Positions 24,189 through 31,100 of a stretch of DNA of 34,553 nucleotides are shown here, piece by piece. Both the position numbers and the translations under genes were made by a program. How positions within the stretch are numbered: the first letter of the stretch is position 1; each line of letters begins with the position of its first letter. The stretch is from Anaeroplasmataceae bacterium (lineage in GTDB: Bacteria; Bacillota_I; Bacilli_A; Acholeplasmatales; Anaeroplasmataceae), in the NCBI GenBank assembly GCA_020025015.1, contig JAHHSV010000012.1:1-34553 (forward strand), read 5' to 3'. The notes beneath the pieces were generated by a model. It saw only the letters and a program-made list of their open reading frames with translations, did not search any database and had not been told where the DNA came from.

Positions 24189-25607
24189 ATGTTTAGAATT
24201 GGCTTAAGAACAGTTAAAACTGCGGTTGCTATTTTGCTTTGTTTAGTAATTTTTATAGTGCTAAAGGCCTTTGAATTTATTCCTGGTGTTGATAGTGATT
24301 TTGCTATTACCTGGTTTAATCCTTTCTTTGCGGGCTTAGCAACAGCCTATTCAATGCAATCTAGTAGAACTAAAAGTATTGAACTTGCTAAAAATAGATG
24401 CCTTGCTTCAATTATTGGAGGCTTAATTGGTATTCTATTAATCTATTTATTTGAATTATGCGGTGGCAAGTGGCCTTCTCTTCCTGAGATTAATTTAGAG
24501 AGCTTAAATTTTATTTTACCTTATTTATTAATCGCTATTTTTGCGGTTTTAGTTATTTTTGTTGGTAATCTTTTAAAGCAGCCTCAGGTTATCTTTGTTG
24601 CCTTGCTGACCTTTTTATCCGTAACGGTTAATCCTGGTACAACTGTGCCAAACTGGGAGTTTCAATTTGGTATCAATAGAATTTTATCAACTATCGTTGG
24701 TGTTTTAATTGCGCTTGGGGTTAACTTTATGCACCTACCTCATAGGTATAAGAATAAGGATATTTTATTTTGTATAGGTATGGAAGGAATTTTAAAGGAT
24801 GATAGCTCTTTATTTAGAGGCTATTTAGAATATAAGTTTCAATGCTTTAAGGAAGAGGGAATTAATTATACCTTCTTTACTACTCGTACACCTTCAACAT
24901 TTATGGATTTAGCTAAGCGTTATGAGCTTAAAAATCCAATTGTTTGTATGAGTGGAGCTGCCTTATATGATCCTTTAAATTCACATTATATGGCTACTGA
25001 GGGCTTTAATGTTTTGGAGTCTGATGAAATTAGAGGCTTTTTTAAAACCTATAATATAACACCTTTTATTAATAAAATTGTTAACGACCAGCATTATATT
25101 TATGCCTATGGTATTGATAATGAGGCTGAGCTTTTATATGAATCATTAAAGAAAAATTCTGGCTATTGTAATTATCTAAAGGAGGATTTACCTTTAGGTA
25201 ATGAGGTTTTATATTTCCTATTGCTTGAGGAGGAAACTAAGGTTGATGAATTGGTTTTAGCCTTAAATAAATCTAATTTAAAGGATAAAATAGTTATTCA
25301 GGTTTATGATTTTTTAGATGATTGGGTTAAGGATAGAAAGCTAAAGTATATTAAGCTTTACAGCAAGCGTATTTATAATTTAAGTGCCTTTAATCAATAT
25401 AAGGAAGAAAATAAAGCAAGAATAGTTTCAGTTATTACTAATGATAACACCTATCCAATTGTTTCAATTAGTGATTATATTTTAACAATTCCTAGTGCTT
25501 CAGCAAGAATTTTAGCCAAGGCTGATTTAATTATTCCTAATGATAAATATGAAACCTTGTTTAAGGAAATGCATCGTTTATACTACAAAAAGAAATTAAA
25601 CAAGTAA
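24189..25607 (+). CDS. FUSC-type membrane transporter domain fused to a degenerate HAD (Cof-like) domain
   Basis: Residues 1-188 have six hydrophobic segments typical of an FUSC/aromatic-acid-exporter (DUF939-like) half. Residues ~190-470 follow the Cof-type HAD pattern. FFTTRTPSTFMDLAKRYEL and NPIVCMSGAALYDP match HAD motif II and the Cof-type N-G-A loop. The last block, SDYILTIPSASARILAKADL, resembles the Cof 'MGNA..E.K..AD' region. But motif I, normally D-x-D-G-T-L, reads C-I-G-M-E-G-I-L, and the G-D-x-x-N-D motif is lost, so it should not be a working phosphatase. Perhaps it is a ligand-sensing or structural cytoplasmic domain. Similar FUSC-HAD fusions probably exist in other Bacillota, from memory only. 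It follows a membrane protein with a 1-nt gap. Confidence 0.85.
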   Translation: MFRIGLRTVKTAVAILLCLVIFIVLKAFEFIPGVDSDFAITWFNPFFAGLATAYSMQSSRTKSIELAKNRCLASIIGGLIGILLIYLFELCGGKWPSLPEINLESLNFILPYLLIAIFAVLVIFVGNLLKQPQVIFVALLTFLSVTVNPGTTVPNWEFQFGINRILSTIVGVLIALGVNFMHLPHRYKNKDILFCIGMEGILKDDSSLFRGYLEYKFQCFKEEGINYTFFTTRTPSTFMDLAKRYELKNPIVCMSGAALYDPLNSHYMATEGFNVLESDEIRGFFKTYNITPFINKIVNDQHYIYAYGIDNEAELLYESLKKNSGYCNYLKEDLPLGNEVLYFLLLEEETKVDELVLALNKSNLKDKIVIQVYDFLDDWVKDRKLKYIKLYSKRIYNLSAFNQYKEENKARIVSVITNDNTYPIVSISDYILTIPSASARILAKADLIIPNDKYETLFKEMHRLYYKKKLNK

Positions 25608-25639
25608 TATTATTGGACATTTAAACATTTTTGTAGTAT
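25580..25639. repeat. 12-bp perfect inverted repeat after the FUSC-HAD gene
   Basis: ATACTACAAAAA (25580-25591) and TTTTTGTAGTAT (25628-25639) are exact inverse complements 36 bp apart. The left arm is in the last codons of the gene. It may be a weak terminator or be chance in AT-rich DNA; no T-run follows. Confidence 0.45.
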
Positions 25640-25669
25640 CTTATATGGAGTTAGAATCGAGGTGGAGTT

Positions 25670-26485
25670 ATGCTGCATGTATTAGAGCATTCGTTATTAG
25701 ATAGCTTAAAGGTTATGGCAATTGCCTTTTTAATATATTTTGTTTTAGCATTTTTTTCTGAAAAATGGATGAAGATTTTACACAAGAATAGTAAGGCTGC
25801 CCCGTTTTTTGGTTCATTAATTGGTTTGATTCCGCAATGTGGTGTACCAGTTGTTGGAGCGGATTTATACCTTAAAAGAAGAATTACTACAGGTACAATT
25901 ATTGCGATATTCTTAGCCTGTAGTGATGAGGCTCTACCTGTTTTAATTGGTAGCGAGAAGTGGTATATGATTTTTCCACTTTTAGGTATAAAAATAGTTT
26001 TAGGCTTTTTAGTTGGAACAATTGTTGATTTATTTATCCATGATGAATTAGATGATAGTGTTATTATTAGTGAGGCTGATGAGCATTCTAAGCTTCATCG
26101 CTATTTAATTCATCCTTTATTAGATAGTATAAAGGTCTTTATTTATGTCTTTGTAATTAATTTCTTATTTGGAACAATGATTCATTATATTGGTGAAGAA
26201 AGTATTTTAAATTTCTTAAAGTCTAATATGATGCTATCACCAATCTTTACTATTTTATTAGGCTTAATTCCTAACTGTGCTCCATCTTTACTTATGAGTG
26301 AGCTTTATATTATGGGTGGTATTCCGTTTAGTGCTTTATTAGCTGGCTTATCTGTTAATGCTGGCTTAGGCTTTGTTTTCCTGCTTAAAAATAGTAAGAT
26401 GTGGAAGAGAAATTTATTAATCTTAGGAGTTTTAGTATTAACCTCAATTATTGCAGGTTATGGTTTCATTTGGATTCAAGGCTAG
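25670..26485 (+). CDS. putative heavy-metal/manganese exporter (ArsP_2-like membrane protein)
   Basis: The 271-residue membrane protein has two related halves. Each contains a near-identical core: GLIPQCGVPVVGADLYLKRR (about residues 50-70) and GLIPNCAPSLLMSELYIMGG (about 202-222), a G-L-I-P-x-C repeat at a membrane helix. A soluble acidic/His stretch (HDELDDSVIISEADEHSKLH) separates them. This fits the family annotated as putative manganese transporter or 10-TM arsenic/heavy-metal exporter. The cysteines in the repeats could contact metal. Start: ATG with GAGGTGGAG 4 nt ahead. A possible but weak promoter is TTGGAC (25613-25618) with TATCTT. Its TAG stop lies in the terminator stem. The cargo is inferred from family only. 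Confidence 0.75.
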   Translation: MLHVLEHSLLDSLKVMAIAFLIYFVLAFFSEKWMKILHKNSKAAPFFGSLIGLIPQCGVPVVGADLYLKRRITTGTIIAIFLACSDEALPVLIGSEKWYMIFPLLGIKIVLGFLVGTIVDLFIHDELDDSVIISEADEHSKLHRYLIHPLLDSIKVFIYVFVINFLFGTMIHYIGEESILNFLKSNMMLSPIFTILLGLIPNCAPSLLMSELYIMGGIPFSALLAGLSVNAGLGFVFLLKNSKMWKRNLLILGVLVLTSIIAGYGFIWIQG

Positions 26486-26500
26486 AAATAGCCTTTTTTT
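26478..26500 (+). terminator. GAAA-loop terminator of the metal-exporter gene
   Basis: Seven base pairs (AAGGCTA 26478-26484 with TAGCCTT 26489-26495) close a GAAA tetraloop, then T-run to 26500. The TAG stop (26483-26485) is in the stem. Confidence 0.92.
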
Positions 26501-26501
26501 C

Positions 26502-26530
26502 TTGCAAAAAAATAATTATAGGAGTATTAT
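26502..26530 (+). promoter_or_regulatory. promoter of the guanine deaminase gene
   Basis: TTGCAA (26502-26507) and TATTAT (26525-26530) are 17 bp apart. A transcript would start near 26537, just before the riboswitch P1 helix. Confidence 0.55.
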
Positions 26531-26541
26531 TCTTCCTAGAT

Positions 26542-26606
26542 GAAACGTATATGCTAGTAATTGGGCTAGTGTCTCTACCAACTACCGGAATAGTTGTCTA
26601 CGCGTC
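26542..26606 (+). promoter_or_regulatory. purine (guanine-class) riboswitch
   Basis: The three-way junction of the purine aptamer can be drawn. P1 is CGTA (26546-26549) with TACG (26599-26602). P2 is GCTAG (26553-26557) with CTAGT (26566-26570), loop TAATTGGG. The J2/3 core is GTCTCTACC (26571-26579), keeping the conserved U-C-U-A-C-C. P3 is CAACTA (26579-26584) with TAGTTG (26591-26596), loop CCGGAA. In J3/1 the specificity base is C26598, as in guanine-binding members; a U there would mean adenine. The U before ACC in J2/3 is kept, which argues against a 2'-deoxyguanosine variant. P1 is short. A guanine deaminase begins 16 nt later, consistent with guanine sensing. Confidence 0.9.
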
Positions 26607-26621
26607 AATAGGAGGTAGAGG

Positions 26622-27875
26622 ATGAAAAATAAAATATTTTATGGTGATATTTTGTATGCTGATGCCTTAAATCAGGTTAAGGAATACAAGAATCATTATT
26701 TAGTTAGTAGCGAGGGTAAGGTTTTAGGTATTTATAAGGATAAGCCTAAAGTTGCTGGTGAGTTTTTTAATTATGAAAATAAGCTTATAATTCCTGGCTT
26801 TGTTGATTTACACCTACATGCTCCTCAGCTACCATTAATGGGCTATAAGATGGATTTAGAGCTTTTAGATTGGTTAAATTCCTATGTTTTTCCTTTAGAA
26901 AGTAAGTATCAGGAGCTTAGGTTTGCTAAAGAGAAATATGCTTATTTTGTTGAGGAGCTTAAAAAAAGTAATTCTTGCTATTTTTCTATTTTTGCAACTA
27001 TCCACACAAATAGCACAATCGCTTTAATGAAGCTTTTAGAAAAGAGTAATTTAATTAGCTATGTTGGCAAGGTTAATATGGATAGAAATAGTCCTAATTA
27101 TCTAATTGAAGCAACTAAAGAATCAATGGCTGAAACTAATCGCTTTATAGAGCTAAGTAAGGATTTTAAAAGGACCAAGCCAATTATAACTCCTCGTTTT
27201 ATCCCTAGCTGTACGGATGATTTAATGGAGTTTTTAGGCAGCTATGCCAAGGCTAATGCTTTAGCAATTCAAAGTCATTTAGATGAAAATCCGAATGAGA
27301 TTAAGTGGGTAAGTGAGCTTGTTCCTAACTCTAAAAGCTATACGGATGCCTATAAAATGTTTAATACCTTAAATAATAGAACTATTATGGCGCATTCAGT
27401 TTGGATGACAGATGAGGAAATTAAGCTATTTAAGGAAAGCGGGGCTTATATTGCTCATTCACCAACCTCAAATGCTAATCTAGCAAGTGGAATTGCCCCA
27501 ATTAGAAAGTATTTAGAGGCTGGCTTAAATGTTGGATTAGGAAGTGATATTGCAGCGGGTAATACCTTAGATATGTTCGAGGTTATGAACAATGCAATTA
27601 TGATGAGTAAGATGTATTGGCGTTATGTTGATAATAAGTATAAGCCTTTATCCTTTAAGGAGGCTTTCTATCTAGCAACGGCTGGTGGAGGTGGCTTTTT
27701 TGGTAAGGTTGGTAAACTAGATAAGGATTATGATTTGTCAATTCTTGTTCTTGATGACACTAAGGCTAATGAAAATTATCAGCTTCCTAGCTTGATTGAA
27801 AGGCTTGAAAGAATTAGCTATAGTCATGAATATGAGCTTGAAGCTAAATTTGTTAAGGGTGAAAGGGTTCTCTAA
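26622..27875 (+). CDS. guaD: guanine deaminase
   Basis: This amidohydrolase converts guanine to xanthine and ammonia, in the cytoplasm. Metal ligands are H64 and H66 in P-G-F-V-D-L-H-L-H-A-P-Q. SHLDENPNEIKWV (near 215-227; usual form SHLSEN), MAHSVWM (near 255) and HSPTSNANLASGIAP (near 277-291) follow. GLGSDIAAG near 305 supplies the catalytic Asp. All are hallmarks of guanine deaminase. The 417-residue length is normal. The ribosome site GGAGG (26611-26615) stands only 5 nt after the riboswitch P1, so translation is a plausible control point. It is a single gene; a promoter for nadABC follows directly. Confidence 0.95.
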   Translation: MKNKIFYGDILYADALNQVKEYKNHYLVSSEGKVLGIYKDKPKVAGEFFNYENKLIIPGFVDLHLHAPQLPLMGYKMDLELLDWLNSYVFPLESKYQELRFAKEKYAYFVEELKKSNSCYFSIFATIHTNSTIALMKLLEKSNLISYVGKVNMDRNSPNYLIEATKESMAETNRFIELSKDFKRTKPIITPRFIPSCTDDLMEFLGSYAKANALAIQSHLDENPNEIKWVSELVPNSKSYTDAYKMFNTLNNRTIMAHSVWMTDEEIKLFKESGAYIAHSPTSNANLASGIAPIRKYLEAGLNVGLGSDIAAGNTLDMFEVMNNAIMMSKMYWRYVDNKYKPLSFKEAFYLATAGGGGFFGKVGKLDKDYDLSILVLDDTKANENYQLPSLIERLERISYSHEYELEAKFVKGERVL

Positions 27876-27878
27876 ACC

Positions 27879-27907
27879 TTGTTTATTAACATATAACTTT
27901 GTATAAT
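27879..27907 (+). promoter_or_regulatory. promoter of nadABC
   Basis: TTGTTT (27879-27884), 17 bp, TATAAT (27902-27907). The leader before nadA would be about 45 nt and contains a hairpin. Confidence 0.65.
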
Positions 27908-27924
27908 AAATTTGATAATTATAA

Positions 27925-27950
27925 AAAGGGGGAAATCAGTTTAACTGATT
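27925..27950 (+). promoter_or_regulatory. structured Shine-Dalgarno spacer before nadA
   Basis: The only good ribosome site, AAGGGGGAA (from about 27925), is ~25 nt from the ATG at 27960, too far for normal initiation. Between them AATCAGT (27934-27940) and ACTGATT (27944-27950) form a perfect 7-bp hairpin. If folded, it shortens the effective spacing to about 10 nt. The same dyad could be a DNA operator. Confidence 0.55.
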
Positions 27951-27959
27951 ATTATAATT

Positions 27960-28868
27960 ATGGACTTAAATTGTGAAATAAATAAATTAAAGCAAGAAAA
28001 GAATGCCATAATATTAGCGCATTATTACTGCCCTGATGAGGTTCAAGCAATAGCGGACTATGTTGGTGATTCTTATTACCTAAGTAAGGTTGCTGCCAAA
28101 ACTAATGCTAAGCTTATTGTTTTTGCCGGGGTTAGATTTATGGGAGAAAGTGCTAAGGCATTAAATTATGATAAGAAGGTTTGCTTAGTTAGCAATGAGG
28201 CTGATTGTGCAATGGCTCATATGGCCTTTGTTAAAAACATTTTAGAAATGCGTAAGAAATATGATGATTTAGCTGTTGTTTGCTATATCAATTCAACCTT
28301 AGAATTAAAGAAGTATTCTGATGTTTGTGTAACTAGTGCTAATGCTTTAAAGATTTGTAAGCGATTACCACAAAAGAATATTTACTTTATTCCTGATCAA
28401 AATTTAGGTAGATATGTTAAGGATAACATTGAGGATAAAAATGTAATTTTATGTGATGGCTATTGTCCTGTTCATCATTTATTAAGTATTGATGAGGTTA
28501 AGCATTGTCAAAAGGCTTTCCCTAAGGCTATAACCTTAGCGCATTTAGAGGTAAGAAAAGAAGTTTTAGATTTAGCCGATGAGGTTGGTAGTACATCTAA
28601 TTTAATCGAGGCTGTTAGTCGTCATCCTGAGGTTAATGAATTTATTGTTTTAACTGAACGTGGAATTTTATATGAATTAAGAAGCCTATATCCAGATAAA
28701 ACCTTCATTGAGGTTGAATCAACAATGTGCTGTAAGGATATGAAGCTTAATACGCTTGAAAATTTATATAATGTTTTAAAGACTGAAAAGAATGAGGTTT
28801 TAATTAGCGAAGAGGATAGAACAAAGGCTTTATTCCCTCTTGAGGAGATGTTGAGATATGCTAAATAA
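27960..28868 (+). CDS. nadA: quinolinate synthase
   Basis: NadA condenses iminoaspartate with dihydroxyacetone phosphate to quinolinate, using a [4Fe-4S] cluster. At 302 residues it is the short form. Likely cluster ligands are Cys83 (E-A-D-C-A-M-A), Cys169 (C-D-G-Y-C-P-V-H-H) and Cys257 or Cys258 (C-C-K-D-M-K-L). AHYYCPDEVQ near 20 is the first substrate motif. The usual H-P-E-C segment reads H195-L-E-V, keeping the active-site His and Glu but not the Cys. Start: ATG at 27960; no better in-frame start exists, and the Shine-Dalgarno is set back behind a hairpin. The 3' end overlaps nadB by 11 nt. Confidence 0.95.
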   Translation: MDLNCEINKLKQEKNAIILAHYYCPDEVQAIADYVGDSYYLSKVAAKTNAKLIVFAGVRFMGESAKALNYDKKVCLVSNEADCAMAHMAFVKNILEMRKKYDDLAVVCYINSTLELKKYSDVCVTSANALKICKRLPQKNIYFIPDQNLGRYVKDNIEDKNVILCDGYCPVHHLLSIDEVKHCQKAFPKAITLAHLEVRKEVLDLADEVGSTSNLIEAVSRHPEVNEFIVLTERGILYELRSLYPDKTFIEVESTMCCKDMKLNTLENLYNVLKTEKNEVLISEEDRTKALFPLEEMLRYAK

Positions 28869-30114
28869 TAAATATGATGAAATTATATGTGGTGCAGGCT
28901 GTAGTGGTTTGTTTTGTGCTTTAAATTTACCTAAGGAGCATAACATTTTAGTTATTAGTAAGGCTGGCTTAGAGGATAGTGATTCCTTCTTAGCACAGGG
29001 TGGAATTTGTGTTAAGCACGATGATAATGATTTTGATGCTTTCTTTGAGGATACAATGAAGGCTGGTCATAATGAGAATAACCCAGCTGCGGTTAAGGAA
29101 ATGATTGATCGCTCAAGAGAAATTATCAATGACCTAGTTAGCTTAGGTGTTGCTTTTGAAAAAAATCCTGATGGTAGCTTTAAGTATACTCGTGAGGGTG
29201 CTCATAGTAGACCTCGTATTTTATTCCATGAGGATATTACAGGTAAGGAAATTACTAGTACCTTACTTGCGGTTGCGAAAACTAGAGCTAACATCACATT
29301 AGTTCCAAATACTTTATTATTAGATATATTAGAAGAAAATAATTGCTGTAGCGGTGCTATTATTTTACACGAGGGTAAGGAATGCTATATTCAAGCCCGT
29401 AATGTAATTATGGCCTGTGGTGGTGTTGGTGGCTTATATGAAAATAGCACTAACTTTCCTGAGCTAACTGGTGATGCGCTTGCTATTAGCAAAATGCATA
29501 ATGTTGAATTAGAGCATATTGATTATGTTCAAATTCATCCAACTACTCTATATAGTCAAAAGAAGGGTAGAAGATTTTTAATTAGTGAATCTGTTCGTGG
29601 TGAGGGTGCATTATTATATAATGATAATCATGAAAGATTTACCTGTGAGACCTTAGCTAGAGATGTTGTAACTAAAAACATTAGAGCTGAGATGAAGAAG
29701 TTTGGCTCTAAGCATGTTTGGCTAGATATGCGTCCTTTAGGTGAGCACGAGATTTTAACTCATTTCCCTAATATTCGTAAGGCTTGTTTAGAGGAGGGCT
29801 ATGATCCACTTACTGATTTAATTCCAGTTGTACCTGCTCAGCATTATTTTATGGGTGGAGTTAAGGTTGATTTAAATAGTCATACCTCAATGGAAAATCT
29901 ATATTGTGTAGGTGAGGCTGCTTGTAATGGTGTTCATGGTAAGAATCGTCTTGCTTCTAACTCATTACTTGAAAGCTTAGTTTTTGCGAAAAATGCGGCT
30001 AAGAAGATGATCTTAGATAAGGCATCATTTAGACCATTACCTGATTATAAATATGATAAGGCACGTTTTTTACGTATTCATGAGGAAATTAGAAAGCAAG
30101 TTAAAGGAGAATAA
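28858..30114 (+). CDS. nadB: L-aspartate oxidase
   Basis: NadB oxidises L-aspartate to iminoaspartate, the substrate of NadA. FAD-binding G-A-G-C-S-G is at the N-terminus. DSFLAQGGICV near 41-51 is the NadB/SdhA-family signature that normally reads S-x-x-A-Q-G-G-I. REGAHSRPRILFHEDITG near 115, IHPTTLY near 225, SVRGEGALL, HYFMGGVKVD near 320 and the C-terminal GVHGKNRLASNSLLES complete the pattern. At 418 residues it lacks most of the C-terminal helical domain of the 500-540 residue enzymes, a form seen in other Bacillota. Its start lies inside the end of nadA (11-nt overlap), so the two are translated together. Fumarate or another acceptor than oxygen is likely in an anaerobe. Confidence 0.95.
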   Translation: MLNNKYDEIICGAGCSGLFCALNLPKEHNILVISKAGLEDSDSFLAQGGICVKHDDNDFDAFFEDTMKAGHNENNPAAVKEMIDRSREIINDLVSLGVAFEKNPDGSFKYTREGAHSRPRILFHEDITGKEITSTLLAVAKTRANITLVPNTLLLDILEENNCCSGAIILHEGKECYIQARNVIMACGGVGGLYENSTNFPELTGDALAISKMHNVELEHIDYVQIHPTTLYSQKKGRRFLISESVRGEGALLYNDNHERFTCETLARDVVTKNIRAEMKKFGSKHVWLDMRPLGEHEILTHFPNIRKACLEEGYDPLTDLIPVVPAQHYFMGGVKVDLNSHTSMENLYCVGEAACNGVHGKNRLASNSLLESLVFAKNAAKKMILDKASFRPLPDYKYDKARFLRIHEEIRKQVKGE

Positions 30115-30116
30115 AA

Positions 30117-30959
30117 ATGAATTTTATTAAGGCTGATCCATTTTTAATTAGTGCTTTAAATGAAGATATTACTGATTGTGATATTACAACCGATTCAATA
30201 GTTGATGCTTTAGCTATGGGGGAGGCTCATCTATTTGCTAAAGAGGATGGTATCATTTGTGGCTTAGAGGTTTTTGAAAGAGTTTATAAGTTAGTTGATA
30301 GTAAAATGGAAATTACCTTCTATAAAAAAGATGGTGATTTTGTTAAGAATAAGGAAGAAATTGCCCTTGTTAAGGGTCCAGTTCGTGCTATTTTAACTGG
30401 TGAGCGTACTGCTTTAAATTATCTTCAAAGAATGAGTGGTATTGCCACAAAAACTAATGCTATTGTAAAGCTATTAGATGGCAGCAAGACTCATTTACTT
30501 GATACAAGAAAGACTACACCTAATATGCGTTTATTTGAAAAATATGCGGTTAGAATTGGTGGTGGGGTAAACCATCGCTATAATTTATCAGATGGAATTA
30601 TGATTAAGGATAATCATATTGATGCTGCCGGAAGTATCGCTAAGGCTATCAAAATGAGTAGAGATATGTTTGGCTATACGCATAAGGTTGAGGTTGAATG
30701 TGAGAATTTAGCTGAGGTTAAAGAGGCAGTAGAAAATAAGGCAGATATTATTATGCTTGATAATATGACTAAGGAAATGATGATAGAGGCCATTAAATTA
30801 ATTGACAGTCGTGCAGTTACTGAATGTAGCGGTAATATGGACTATGACAAGATTAATTTAATTAAAGAAATTGGCGTTGATTATATTTCTTCAGGTGCTA
30901 TTACTCATAGTGCTAAGATTTTAGATATTTCCTTAAAGCATTTAACTGTTACAAAGTAA
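30117..30959 (+). CDS. nadC: nicotinate-nucleotide pyrophosphorylase (quinolinate phosphoribosyltransferase)
   Basis: NadC converts quinolinate and PRPP to nicotinate mononucleotide with loss of CO2. Key segments are ALNEDITDCDITTDS near residue 12, TGERTALNYLQRMSGIATKT near 94, LDTRKTTPNMRLFEKYAVRI near 127, IKDNHIDAAG near 165 and the C-terminal S-S-G-A-I-T-H-S. The lysines, arginines and the His expected to bind quinolinate are present. Length 280 is typical. It starts 2 nt after nadB, with AAAGGAG ahead. With NadA and NadB the operon makes the full de novo branch from aspartate. Confidence 0.96.
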   Translation: MNFIKADPFLISALNEDITDCDITTDSIVDALAMGEAHLFAKEDGIICGLEVFERVYKLVDSKMEITFYKKDGDFVKNKEEIALVKGPVRAILTGERTALNYLQRMSGIATKTNAIVKLLDGSKTHLLDTRKTTPNMRLFEKYAVRIGGGVNHRYNLSDGIMIKDNHIDAAGSIAKAIKMSRDMFGYTHKVEVECENLAEVKEAVENKADIIMLDNMTKEMMIEAIKLIDSRAVTECSGNMDYDKINLIKEIGVDYISSGAITHSAKILDISLKHLTVTK

Positions 30960-30963
30960 AAAT

Positions 30964-30996
30964 AAAATTGGTGCTTTTTTAGCATCAATTTTTTTA
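30964..30996 (+). terminator. terminator after nadC
   Basis: ATTGGTGC (30967-30974) pairs with GCATCAAT (30982-30989), extended by A/T pairs, and T-run follows. Confidence 0.9.
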
Positions 30997-31037
30997 TGGA
31001 AGCTTCTAAAGTATTTTATATTTTTCCTGTTGATAAG

Positions 31038-31066
31038 TTTAATAGAAGCAAGACTTATGATATAAT
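31038..31066 (+). promoter_or_regulatory. promoter of fhs
   Basis: A TATAAT at 31061-31066 with TTTAAT 17 bp before it (31038-31043). TTGATA further up (31030) is less well placed. The fhs ATG at 31101 has AAGGAGGGG about 7 nt ahead. Confidence 0.5.
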
Positions 31067-31100
31067 TTAAACAATATTAGGGCACAAAAGGAGGGGTTCT

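Noticed and set aside
26542..26606. 2'-deoxyguanosine or adenine riboswitch
   Set aside because: The specificity base is C (not U), and the J2/3 core keeps U-C-U-A-C-C. Guanine deaminase follows.
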